From assembly GCA_011799875.1 (NCBI GenBank), contig CM022298.1, positions 287,218,395-287,282,394 of the forward strand: 64,000 nt of DNA. Reading direction: 5' to 3'. A program made the translations under genes and the position numbers. Each line of letters starts with the position of its first letter. The first letter of the stretch is position 1. Below are positions 33,055 through 44,573 of the stretch, in pieces. Source of the stretch: Thinopyrum elongatum (Eukaryota > Streptophyta > Magnoliopsida > Poales > Poaceae). Under the pieces are notes generated by a model. That model did no database searches. It had not been told where the DNA came from and was given only the letters and a program-made list of their open reading frames with translations.

Positions 33055-33452
33055 TGTCTTGACCTTGGAAGGGAAGGGTTTCTGGCCTCCACTATTTGGC
33101 CTGCGAGGCTCGTCGTCGTCCTCGCTTCATGGGCTTTTGCCCGAGTCTTCGGCTGTAAGCTTGTCGGCCTGCTTTATCACCCAACAGTTACGGTTGGAGT
33201 GGTTGGTGGGCTTCTCTGGAGTGCCGTGGATCTGGCAAGTCCTGTCCAGGATTGCGTCTAGTCTGGATGGGCCATCGCCGTTGCCTTTAGGGGCTTTCTT
33301 TTGGGGTCCGGACTTTTGATTTCGGAATCCGGCATTTACTGCCATATCCTCACCCTCGCCGTCATTGTGGCGATGTTTACTCTTGTTGCATCAGGGCTTT
33401 CCATTTCCGTCCCGAACCTCGGAGGTACCGGGTGTGTCGGGGTTGGCGTTTT

Positions 33453-33794
33453 TCAAGCGAGCCAACTGTCTTCGCCCGCGCAAAAGCGGGTCATGAGAGA
33501 AGTAAGGGCTGCCATAGTTCTTGGTTTGTCCTGGCTGAGCTGTCTTATGAGCCATTTGTCCTTGACACTATGCTTGAAAGCGGCCAAGGCTTCGGCATCC
33601 GGACAGTCGACAATCTGGTTTTTCTTTATCAGGAATCGGTTCCAAAATTGTCGGGCAGATTCTCCGGGCTGTTGTGTGATGCGATTTAGGTCGTCAGCGT
33701 CCGGAGGCCAGACATAGGTGCCCTGAAATTTCATTCGAAAAGCATCCTCAAGCTCTTCCCAACAGCCTATAGAGTCTTCGGGATGGCTATTCAA
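33453..33794 (-). pseudogene. Element C gag, C-terminal half
   Basis: The frame reads EELEDAFRMKFQGTYVWPPD and LNRITQQPGESARQFWNRFL, the conserved gypsy gag core. Its upstream continuation on the minus strand (to 33873, RGDDLHAIN) meets the insertion point of element B; the N-terminal half resumes at 45921. Stops and shifts surround the fragment. Confidence 0.75.
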
Positions 33795-33873
33795 CCAGTG
33801 TCGAGCCGGACCTTTAAGCTTTAGTGGCAGATATTGATGGCGTGGAGGTCATCTCCTCGCGCCATGTGAATCT

Positions 33874-35240
33874 TGAAAGGATCGAGATGGACCTAGAGGG
33901 GGGTGAATAGGTACAATTACAAATTTTAATTGTTACTTAGCAATTTTAGGCAATAATGCGGAATATGAAAGTGAGCCTAACAATTGCAAGTATGATGCTA
34001 AGAGCTAAGCAAGGTAAACAAGTATGTGAGTAAGCAAGTACAATATGATATAAGTAAAGACTAAGAGACAAGTAACCACAAGTAGGAAGTTAGGGTTAGG
34101 AATAACCGCAACTCCGAGAGACGAGGATGTATGCCGATGTTCACTTCCTTGGAGGGAAGCTACGTCACCGTTAGAGAGGTGGATGTTACCATGAAGGCAC
34201 ACCAACGCCACAAAGGCTCACCCTATTCTCCCTTTGAGACAACACCACGAAGGCGTTTCTCAACCACTAGTGGTAGACCTTGGGGTGGTCTCCAAACCCT
34301 CAAAAACTTTCCGGGGGAAATCACAATGGTCGATTCCTCGCCGGAGCACTCCTACCGCCTAGGAGTCTCCAACCTCCAAGAGTAACAAGATGCACCACAA
34401 AAACAAGGGGGAATCAACTTTCACTTTGGTGAATGTGTAGATCGAGCACTTCTCCTTTGCTCCCCAAAAGATCAAGAGCTTTGGGTGGCTAAGGAGGGAG
34501 ATCTCCAAGAAATCAAGGTCTGAAAATGGAGGTGAGAGAAATGGAGTCATCACCTTCTTCGTGAGGAAGAAGAAGACTATTTATAGGTGCGGACGGAATC
34601 TGGCTGTTGGAGGCAGATTTCTGCGTATCTCGGAAGTTCCGGTCACGCACGGAAGTTCCAGACCCCGGAAGTTCCGGCCAGGTTTTGGGCTACACAGAGA
34701 GTTTGCATCCACTCTGTAGTACCCCGGAAGCTGTTAGAACAGGGGACGGAAGTTCCAGCGCCTGGAAGTTCCGGCCGTCCCGGAAGTTCCGGGGGACGGA
34801 AGTTCCGGTCAGGGTCCGGCAAGGTTTCGGGCTACACAGAGAGTTTGCACAAAAGAGCAGTTTCTCTGGGTGGCCCGAAAGCTTCCCAGACCTTTCGGTC
34901 CCCGGATGTTTCGGCCGTCCCGGAAGTTCCGGCCTGAACAGAAGCTTTTCTTTGTGAGATTTTTCAGATCATGTGAGAGGAGAAGTTGATTCCCAGATGT
35001 TTTTATGATGCACCCCCTCTTAATAGTGCGGCTGCCCTAAGGACTCAAGAAATAAGAAAACACTATGGTACTCCGCTTTTCTTGGGCACTCCGCTTTTCC
35101 TTTTTCCGATAGGAGGGGAAATAACCATCCATGCTTCACTTTAATTTAATTGGTGTTGTTTACACTAGAGCATGTGGTTAGAAACACAAATGAAGTTGTC
35201 ATAGATGTCAAAAACAATTTAGTGCAACAACGCACTTTCA
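33874..35240 (-). repeat. 3' LTR of element B (1367 bp)
   Basis: Read on the minus strand it starts TGAAAGTGCG at 35240 and ends CGATCCTTTCA. Eight exact GGAAGTTCC cores lie at 34632-34930, most as CCGGAAGTTCCGG, followed about 50 bp later (minus direction) by TATAAATA near 34576-34583. It is preceded on the minus strand by AAAAAGGGGGAGAT (35241-35254), the polypurine tract. Confidence 0.93.
34576..34932 (-). promoter_or_regulatory. LTR promoter of B: CCGGAAGTTCCGG array plus TATA
   Basis: On the minus strand the palindrome array (about 34932 down to 34631) leads into a TATAAATA box, the same order as in element A's LTR but with an unrelated palindrome. The 5' LTR has the equivalent array (45341-45613), where several copies have decayed. 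The symmetric sites suggest a dimeric binding factor. Confidence 0.55.
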
Positions 35241-35254
35241 ATCTCCCCCTTTTT

Positions 35255-35672
35255 GACATAGATGACAACAATGCTTGAGAGGGTAGTCACATAAAGTATA
35301 TATGATATAAAGCAGTTTTAATGAAAGGTAAATACTCCCCCACAACCCATGTCTTATTTTAGGGTTGCATTTGAGTTAAATGACATGGTTAGAAAGAGCT
35401 CCCCCTAACACTGTGCATACCCACATAAGAATAATATAGCGACATGGAACGTTTTACTAACCTTGTTTTTCATAGTGACGAGACAAATATGGATATATCA
35501 TTTCCTGATAGATGTCGCTCACAATATGAGAGTATAGAATATGCCATGTAAACCTCTTGCCATAAAATGCTCACACAAAGATAGATAGTTAACGAAACAT
35601 AACAGGTTCGAATAACAAGCTAATATTCAAAAAGGAGCAAATAAGAGCAAAGGCTCAACGGTTCTCAATGGT
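35255..35672 (-). other. Element B 3' non-coding DNA
   Basis: AT-rich sequence between the accessory gene and the polypurine tract. No feature beyond the tract is seen. Confidence 0.6.
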
Positions 35673-37791
35673 TCACCAAGCAACATAAAATAGGCAAATG
35701 ATAAAAATATGAGAGCGATAAACGATAAGCCTATCAAGCACCACAACATCTCCCTCTGTTGTCATCAAGATGGCAAAAAGGAAAAATGGAGGCTTCCACA
35801 GACAGCCCCTAGGAAAGGGACGCAGAGGGCTCGTCAGATGACTCTCCAGAAGACAGTGAGCCGTGAGGGCGGTGAGAAGAGGCTTCATCTCCAGCTTCGA
35901 CATCAAACAAGCAAACTTGGACTGGTATTTATCAAACGGAGTCACATTAGACTCAGAACCATGAGCAAGGGTCATACCAGATGCATGCATACCATCCTTA
36001 AGAGCCTTCATGCTCTCCTTCCTAGACTTGTGCTCCCCCATTGCTTCTTGTGCATATCTTGCTGCAGACAGAACATGTTCTTGAGAAGACGCCAAAGTTT
36101 GTTGCTCCGCCTTGACCCGGAGACACTGGGCTCCCCACGACGAAAAGCATGAGAGCGAGGGCGAAGCTCAAAGTGGTGTGGATCTCCAGCATGTAGCTCC
36201 TCTTCCTCATCATCATCTCCCTCATTAACAGTTGACTTGCCCTTCTTAACCAACAAGCTAACACTAGAGTGAACAGTCAGACACCGACCCACAAATGCAT
36301 CAGGAGCAATCTCAGCAATCAAGGAAGTAATATAGGGTGCATAGATAGGAACCTTGCGGTTCATCACCACACTGTACATTTCATGCCACATAAAGTCCAT
36401 CACATCAATGGGGCCCTGCTCGAAGTTGTGACAAGTGTAGTGAAGAAGGTTGATGAGGTGGCCACGAATCTTGTTTTTGCCACCCACTTTGACAGCAAGA
36501 ATTTCCCAAAAGATCCGGTGCATGATATCATATAAAGGCAGAAGATCACCAACAGAGTCAACATTTCCAGACGGAGGATATAAATCAGCCAAGTGAAGAG
36601 CCTGATAGACCCCTTTGTCATGGATCTTGTAGCCACGGTCAACAGTAGTGTCAGTATACTCATATCCCAATAGGCTGGCCAGCACAGAGAACGGAGCAGA
36701 ACACTTCTCCTCACCACTCATCCAAGTAAGAGTGCATTGCATATCAGTCCCAAAATGCACAGTGGCATAGAACTGAGCCACAAGAGGCGGAGACACATCA
36801 TGTTGAAAACGCATGAGCGGAAGGAGGTTGAGCTTAACACACATGGACTGGATCCCATCAAAATAAGCAGCATTGGCCAGAGTCTTGTCAAAGTGAGCAA
36901 TGTTGATGCACTTCTGAATGACACACTTGTTGACAAACTGAGTGAAGATCTCATCATAGGTGCATTGCTGGAAGAGTGACCAGAACTTGGGATCAGCCAC
37001 GTTGTCACGGTCGTGGCGATAAGGATTGACTCAGCGAAGAGCAATCCACTCAGGTGCTGGCATCTCCCTCATTATGACCGGTTCAGGTGGAGGAGGTTGA
37101 ACATTAACAGGCCTGGCCTTTTTGGAAGCGGTCTTCTGCTTCTTTGAGTGAACGGGAGCAGCAGGAGGTGAGGCACTATCTTCAGTCTCAGCATCTTCCT
37201 CAGGATGGCAGTCAAACATGTTCTCATGCCCTAATACAACAGCCATTGTCTTCTTGACCCGCTCTTTTATTTTCCGTTCATACACCTTTGATGGCCAAGC
37301 ACGCGAGCCAGACCCTCCTGCTGAAAGAGATGAGAGAAATAGCATGGGGATAGAATAAGTACACAAGCTTCAAAACAGAAAATCAAAGAATCTCATTATG
37401 TGAAAATATGACAGGACGCTTCTTAGGCCGGAAGTTCCGGGGGGAGGCCGGAAGTTCCGGCGGCCGGAAATTCTGGGGGGGGGCGGAAGTTCTGGCCGAC
37501 GGAAGTACCGGCCCTGGCCCGGATGTGGAAACCCTAGCGAGGCCTGAAGTTTCGGCCTGCCCGGAAGTTTCGGGCACCGGCATGGTCGCAGGACTCCTTC
37601 CGAATCTGAGGAGGGGACAGGCATATATCGTACAATGGATGAGAAATGAGAGGGAGCACTGCAGATCTAATGTGGATGCAGGACTGGAGATGTGATGCTT
37701 GTGTTTATCCTAATACCATAAGCTTGATCTACAATCCCTAGGAGAAAATCCAGAGAGAGAGCAGAGAATCGCTTAGGTTACCTTCCTCCAT
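35673..37791 (-). pseudogene. Accessory gene of element B, spliced, broken
   Basis: Minus-strand homologue of the element A accessory ORF. A short first exon (ATG at 37791, codons for MEE) ends at a GTAACC donor (37781). An intron of 461 nt ends at CTTTCAG (37321) and splicing joins in frame to AGGSGSRAWPSK. Then come KERVKKTMA, an acidic and Lys-rich segment, and the core: LVAQFYATVHFGTD, WMSGEE, KIRGHLINLLHY, IYAPYITSLI. A coiled-coil C-terminus (SSQEHVLSAARYAQEAM) is in another frame from about 36100. Damage: TGA at 37031-37033 and a frameshift near 36110. The first exon is inferred from junction fit. Function unknown. The core length and order match element A. Confidence 0.75.
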
Positions 37792-38054
37792 GGAGATGGT
37801 GGAGAGCACACAAGATGCCCTCCAAACACAATGAAGGGGAAGAAGGGACCGGAGGTTCCGGGGGCCGGCAGCTCGCCCGGAAGTCGTTGATGGGAGAGGG
37901 GCGCCGCAGGGAGAGAGAGCAGAGGGAGGGACGGAGGAAAGGGGGAAGAATACCCCTTTGTCATCCCCTGCCCACCGTTATGTGCCCCAAATCCGCGACG
38001 CCCGAAAGTTCCGGGCAAGGCCGGAAGTTCCGGGATATGCCCCGGAAGTTCCGG
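37428..38054 (-). promoter_or_regulatory. Accessory-gene leader of B: second palindrome array
   Basis: The LTR palindrome CCGGAAGTTCCGG recurs here as exact copies at 38042, 38021, 37448 and 37428, with near copies at 38001, 37849, 37561, 37542, 37484 and 37464. One cluster (37849-38054) lies upstream of the predicted first exon and the other (37428-37573) inside the predicted intron. This is the same two-cluster layout as in element A. A possible TATAAAT (minus) lies near 38147. Confidence 0.55.
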
Positions 38055-38575
38055 GATGTCCAGAAAGAACACGGTCTCTCTAAATTCCCAAGAACTAGAG
38101 GGAGGGAGTCCGAAAGCTTCCAGAACCACCACAAACCCAATCAACATTTATATGGTAGGATGAAGCTTGTGAACCAAGACAAAAATTGGAGGGTTCGAGA
38201 TGAGAGAGGCTTAGGTAGAACCTGAGTAATGGGCAAAAACGATCGACAACACAAACAACCATAGAGACAAAAACGGGACAAAACACCATGAGAGATGAAG
38301 AAGGTCCAACCTCTCGAAGAGAGAGCGATGGACGAATCCACCATGTTTGAGTATATGTGACTTGGCACTACGAAGATTTTAACCTTGAGCCCAACATCAC
38401 CACTCCATCATTTAAAGTACTAAGTCATAGGAGTGAAAACATAGTAACTTTGAGAGTGTTTGGTTTGTTTATGCATCGTATAGGGTGAGATAACTCATGA
38501 GTTGAATGTCTCCCCCTAAACATATGCCTACATCTAGACAAGACATAAAGTAAATGCATGCATGGGTACTAGATT
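38055..38575 (-). other. Element B spacer between pol and accessory gene
   Basis: Non-coding AT-rich DNA after the RNase H stop; no domain is recognised. Confidence 0.55.
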
Positions 38576-41500
38576 TCACATAATGTTGTCAAGCTCCAAG
38601 ATACCAAGTTCACGCCTAAGTTGACAAAACCTTGCTTCATCCAATGGTTTGGTGAAAATGTCTGCAAGTTGCATATCTGTACCAACATGAGCAATATCAA
38701 TGTCACCCTTTTGCACATGGTCTCTCAAGAAATGATACCTAATATCAATGTGCTTGGTGCGAAGATGATCAATGGGATTCTCAGCAATCTTGATGGCACT
38801 TTCATTGTCACATAGAAGAGGCACATGTCTATAGGTGATATCATAATCCTTCAAGGTTTGCCTCATCCATTGTAATTGAGTTGCACAACTAGCGGTTGCA
38901 ATGTATTCGGCTTCGGCGGTGGAGAGAGACACAATTTTGCTTCTTCGAGCACCAACTTACCAAGGAGCATCCAAGAAATTGACATGCACCGGAGGTGGAC
39001 TTCCGTCCCACTTTGTCTCCAGCCCAATCCGCATCCGTGTACCCAATGATATCAAACTTGGCATCCTTGGGGTACCATAGACCTAAATTTGGGGTGTGAA
39101 CAAGGTATCTAAGAATATGCTTAACCGCCTTATGATGCCTTTCCCTAGGGGAAGCTTGAAATCTAGCACATATGCCTACACTGAACATGATGTCTGGTCT
39201 AGATGCACAAAGATAAAGCAATGAACCAATCATAGAGCGGTAAAGAGATGGGTTGAAAGGGATACCGTTTGTGTCTTCAGTGAGTACAATTTTTGTTGGC
39301 ATGGGTGTCTTACATGGGCTAGCATTTGTCATGTCAAACTTCTCTAGAATATCCTCGAGGTATTTTGTTTGAGACAAGAAAATTCCTTCTTGAAATTGTT
39401 GAATTTGAAATCCGAGAAAGAACTTCAAGTCTGCATTGAGTGGCATTTCAAAGTTCTTGGTCATGGAGGCCGCAAACTTCTTGCACAAATGAATGTTAGG
39501 AGAACCAAAAATGATGACATCTACATAGATTTAGCATAAGATCAAATCACCCTTTTCCCTCTTAGTAAAAAGAGTGGGATCGATCACCCCTCTCACAAAA
39601 CCATCATCAAGTAGAAACTTCTTAAGATGATCATACCAAGCATGAGGTGCTTGCTTGAGGCCATACAAAGCCTTGTGAAGTTTATACACATAGTCTTTGT
39701 GATCAGGATCAACGAACCCAGGTGGTTGTGATACATATACTTCTTCTTGTAGAGGACCGTTAAGGAAAGCACTCTTCACATCCATTTGATGTAATGTAAA
39801 ACCATTGAAAGCAGCATAAGCAAGTAAGATGTGAATAGATTCAAGACGGGCAACGGGAGCAAAGGTCTCACCAAAGTCCAAACCTTCAACTTGTGAGTAC
39901 CCTTGTGCCACTAATCTTGCCTTGTTGCGGATGATTACACAATTCTCATCTTGCTTGTTCTTGAAAATCCATTTTGTTCCAATGACATTATGTTCCTTAG
40001 TTGGTCTCTCGACTAATGACCACACTTGGTTGCGTTCAAAACTGTTCAACTCTTCTTGCATAGCAACGAGCCAATCATTGTCCATCAATGCATCTTGTAC
40101 CTTGAGTGGCTCAACACTAGAGACAAATGAAAAGTGATCACAAAAGTTTGTCAATTGTTTACGAGTGACTCTACCTTCCGATATGCCGGTAAGAATTTGA
40201 TCAACATCAACATGACCGGCCACTCGGGGCATGATGGAGGTTATGGTTTCACGAGGTTCAACTTCATGTCCATCATCCACATCCTCAACATATGGATCAT
40301 TAATGTGTGGTGGAAGATCTTCTTCTTCATATTGCATTTGTTGAGGTTCATCATCAATGATTGCACTTTCTTGTTGTTTCTCTTGGTGATGATCTTGTTC
40401 TTGAAGATGATCATGGTGAGGGACTTGATCTTATTCTTGTACTTGAACAACGAGCATCGGTTGAGCAATAGGAGCTTCTGGTGGTATGGGTGTTGAAATG
40501 GTTTGATGATGTGTGAAACTTCCATCTTCTTCTTCATCATCATGAGGTTCTTGTTCCATTGGAAGAAGAGCACCAAAACCCATGGTCAAAATATCTTGAG
40601 AAGGATCTTCTTCACCTATATCACTTAGATCAACTTTCTCCCCATGGGAGCCATTAAATTCATCAAACACCACATCACAAGTTTCTACAACACATCCATT
40701 GGATTTGTTGTAGACTCTATAGGCGTGAGAGTTTGATCCATAACCAACAAATATGCCCTCAATTGTTTTGGATTGAAATTTTCCTAACCGTTCTCTTTTG
40801 TTGAGGATGAAGCATTTGCACCCAAATACACGAAAGTACTTGACATTTGGCTTGTTCCTGGTTAGGAGCTCATATGGAGTCTTCTCCAAAATCGTGCGGA
40901 GGAAGAGCCAGTTTGATGCATGGCATGCGGTGTTGACAGCCTCGGCCCAAAAACTATGTGGTGACTTGTATTCATCCAACGTGGACCTTGCCATTTCCAC
41001 AAGTGTACGGTTCTTCCTTTCGGCTACACCATTTTGTTGAGGAGTGTATGGTGCGAAATATTGATGCTCAATCCCTTCATCACTAAGAAATTCTTCCAAG
41101 GTGTAGTTCTTGAACTCGGAGCCATTATCACTTCTTATTGCCAAGATTTCTTTGTCAAACTTGCATTGTGCTTGCTTGGCAAATTCAATGAAAGTGATCT
41201 TTGTCTCATCCTTGGACTTGAGGAAAAAACCCCATGTATATCTTGAGTAATCATCAACAATGACAAGTCCATACTTTTTCCCACCAAGACTATCCCATGA
41301 AGGAGGCCCAAAAAGATCCACATGAAGGAGCTCCAAAGGCCTTGAAGTAGATACAATATTCTTGGGTGGGTGCTTTGATTGATGTTGCTTCCTGGCTATG
41401 CATGCACTACACACACGATCTTTCTCAAAAGAGACATTGGTTAGTCCAAGGATGTGATTACCCTTTAAGTGATCTTGAAGATTTCTCATGCCGACATGGG

Positions 41501-41912
41501 CTAGCCGGCGATGCCATAGCCACCCCTTGTCGGCCTTGGCCATTAGACAAGTTGCATGGAATGTGCTCTCTTTTGAGAAATCAACCGTGTAAAGGTTGCC
41601 ATCCAACTCTCCAACAAAGGCCACTTCGAGCGTATCTCTCTTAAAGACTTCCACATCTGTTAGTCCAAATAGTGTATCATAACCAACAGAAGCCAATTGG
41701 CGAACGGAAAGTAAATGGTATTTAAGGGATTGGACAAGCATGACATTTGCAAGGGACATGTCATTTGTGATAGCCACCTTGCCCAACCTGAGTACCTGTC
41801 CTTTTGATCCTCCACCAAACACAATGCTCATAAATGGTTGAATAGCTTCCATGAAATCGTAAAGCAATTTGCTATCTCCGGTCATATGGTTTGTGCATCC
41901 ACTATTGATCAC
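38576..41912 (-). pseudogene. Element B pol: protease, integrase, RT, RNase H
   Basis: Copia-order pol on the minus strand. Protease motif is INSGCTNHMTG, with the catalytic Asp of DSG changed to Asn. The GAG-pre-integrase HRRLAHVGMRNLQ...CSAC zinc box precedes an integrase core with LLHVDLFGP, IRSDNGSEF and PQQNGVAERKN (D, D and E present). RT has [11 protein letters not shown] and [12 protein letters not shown], but the active site reads IYVDVIIFG instead of YVDD. RNase H ends with LSTAEAEYIATA, KHIDIRYHF and ADIFTKPL. Stops: TAA 40431-40433 and TAA 39531-39533, both likely CAA to TAA. A 2-nt loss near 38921 shifts the RNase H frame. Not functional as it stands. Confidence 0.93.
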
Positions 41913-41950
41913 CCATTTGACTCCACCGGAGAAGGCAACCTACACACAAT

Positions 41951-44519
41951 TTATGGCTTGGTTAGAGGCACCCATTTTGCAATGGGACCTCTTAAGTTAG
42001 TCACAAGGGTCTTAGGGACCCAAATAGCATAAAACCGGAATGCATTACGAGGACCAACAAATTTAGCATAAACTTCTCCATCCTTTGTTTTACGAAGTAC
42101 ATAGGATGGAGGCATGAATTCTTTTGACTTGTTGAGAGTGGGCATGCCCCTAGTGGCCTTCCCACTCACAACCTTACACTTCTCCTTGTGCCCTTCTCGT
42201 ACAAACGTCTCCTTGAGAGGAGTGGTGCACTTTTGAGAGAATATTTTCTTCTTGCTTGTGCTTGGGTCAAACCCAAGCCCTTCCTTGGCAACCACTTCAT
42301 TGTGTCGGCTCAATACCTCATTAAGGTTCTTTTGTCCTTGAGCACATGTCATGAGTCCTCTCTCGAGTTGTGCCTTTAGAAAGCGGTTTTCCTCAAGAAT
42401 AGATGCTAGGTCACCACTAGAGTTAGTAGTACAAGCATCAACATTGATAATAGGTGAAGAGTAAGCCTTGGCTAGAGTTTCAAGATAAGTAAGTTTGAGC
42501 ATCTCAAAACTCTTTGTAAGAAGGGTGAGCTCCTCTTCCTTAGTCTTGAGGGACACGGATAGAAGCTCACAATCCTTAGAGAGAGAAGCATGAGATTCCA
42601 CAAGCTTACTTTTATCATTCATCAACTCCTCGCAAGAGTCAGTAGCCTTTTTCAAGGAGGCAAGTTCTTTAGCATGAACATCAATGTTTGCACCAATTTT
42701 CAAGCATAGTTCATCATTTCGTGCTTCCTCATATTGGACTTTCCGCTCAAGGATTTCATATTTTTCATTTTCCTCGGTGACGAGGGTTTCGAGTTCCTTA
42801 ATGGTGATGGTGTGCTTACTCACCATCTCCATAAGCATATGAAACATAGTGAGCTTCTTTCCCTTGAGAGAGCACATGAACTTATTTATTTTAGCAAGCA
42901 TAGGATCATCTATATCATCATCATCATAATTATCCTCCGCATCAAGATACTCATCACAAGGAGTAGAAGGAGTGAAAAGAGGAGGGTTTGACCGTGGGGT
43001 TACCTTGACCTTGTCAGGGGATTTTTGGCCCTCTCCATCTTCCACCACGGCCTTTGCCATTAGGCCCTTGTTAGCGTTGCCCTTGTAGTCCTTCATATAG
43101 TTGTAGGTGACAACATCACCACTCTTGTTGACTAGTCTCAAGGTGTTTTGAGAATCTTGAGCTACTCCAGCAACACCACTAACATCATCCGGATCGGATT
43201 CTTCATGAGCAACCATTGCTTTCCCATCTCTCTTCTTGAGCTTGAAGTTCAAAGGATTTGGCAACTTCTTCTTGGGAAAGGTCTTTGGAAACCTTTGTTT
43301 ATCTTCTCTCTTCTCATAAGGGCATTCGTTGGAGAAGTGGTTGGTTTCTTCATAGTTGTAGCATTTTCTCACTTTCTTCTTTTGGAATCTTCCCTTGAAT
43401 TTTCCGCACTAAACTTCTTGACAAAGAGGGCAATGTCTTCATATGAAGGGCTCTCATCGGAGTCAATCTCATCACCATCTTCATCATCATCATCTTCTTC
43501 TTCTTCACTTTGCTCTTCCTCACATACATGCTTGGCCTTCAAAGCAAGATTGATCTTTGATGTTGAGGTACCATGCATGGCAAGATGTTTTGTAGCATTT
43601 ACCTTTGATTCTTCGAATAGTTGGAAAGTGGATATGATGTCATCCGGAGTCATTTCCTTGAATCCATGATGTTGTCTTATGTTCCACACCATTTGGTGAT
43701 GACATGGAGCAAGAGCATGAAGTAACTTGTCCACGAGAAATCGCTTAGTCCAGTTGAATCCATCTTGTGTCTTGTCATAATCACAGGACTTAATATCGGC
43801 AGTGAGAGTCTTGAGACGCTCAAGGAGCTGCTTGGGGGATTTACCTTTTTCCATACAAAAGTTTTGCAATTGACCCTTGGCAATTTCATATTGAGCAAGC
43901 CGGAGAGTGGAGGTACCGGTCTTGGTCCTCACAATGCTATCCCATAATTCCTTGGCACTTGTGATGTGTATGTATGGTCTCCTTTGCTTGTCACTCATAC
44001 CTCTCCTTATGCACATGGTTGCGGTATCGTTGAGATTCTTGTCATATATTTCTCTTGGTGTAAGGTTCTTCGGATCAACAACTTGGTAACCATACTCCAA
44101 GATGTCCAACATCTCATCATTTCCATAGCGAAGATGATCCTGCATAGCAACTCTCCACAAAGCAAAATCGGTAGTGTCATCAAGTAAAGGAGGTTTGCCT
44201 TGAGGTTTATACTTTGTTTTCTCTATTTGAGGTCTTGCATAAAGCGATGGAACACTGGAATGATCATTACCAGGAGGTTGTTGGCCAAGTAAAGGAGTAG
44301 GCAAGTTGGCCTCAAGGCCGCACCACCCAAAAGTGGTCCGAGCATCGTGGTTAATGTGGCTAATCTCATTTGGACCAAGGCCTCAAGAGAAGCATCATGC
44401 TCCTCCTTTTGCTTGGCAAGGGCCCGTTCCAGATCCTCAGAAGCAAAGGACTTGGCTTCCGTGGAAGCCGCGCCCTTATCCTTTGGATCCGCAACAAGGG
44501 GAGTCCCATCGGGGTTCAT
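41951..44519 (-). pseudogene. Element B gag, two frameshifts
   Basis: ATG at 44519 (MNPDGTPLVADPKDKG) starts a large copia gag. A frameshift near 44300 moves to the frame holding LLDDTTDFALWRVAMQDHL and RLAQYEIAKGQLQNF, the capsid (UBN2-like) domain. A second shift near 43400 leads to the zinc knuckle, which reads CYNYEETNHFSNEC; the second Cys is Tyr and the following Gly is Glu, so zinc binding is probably lost. The rest is a long acidic, coiled-coil region (SLKKATDSCEELMNDKSKLV) ending WVPLTKP. Much longer than the typical small copia gag; similar in plan to the gag of element A. Confidence 0.88.
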
Positions 44520-44559
44520 CTCACTCTAGGGCGGTTAAGCCACAAGGATAGAGCACGAG

Positions 44560-44571
44560 GCTCTGATACCA
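44560..44571 (-). promoter_or_regulatory. Primer binding site of element B (iMet type)
   Basis: The minus strand reads TGGTATCAGAGC immediately inside the 5' LTR, the iMet-tRNA primer site of copia elements, identical to that of element A. Confidence 0.92.
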
Positions 44572-44573
44572 AT

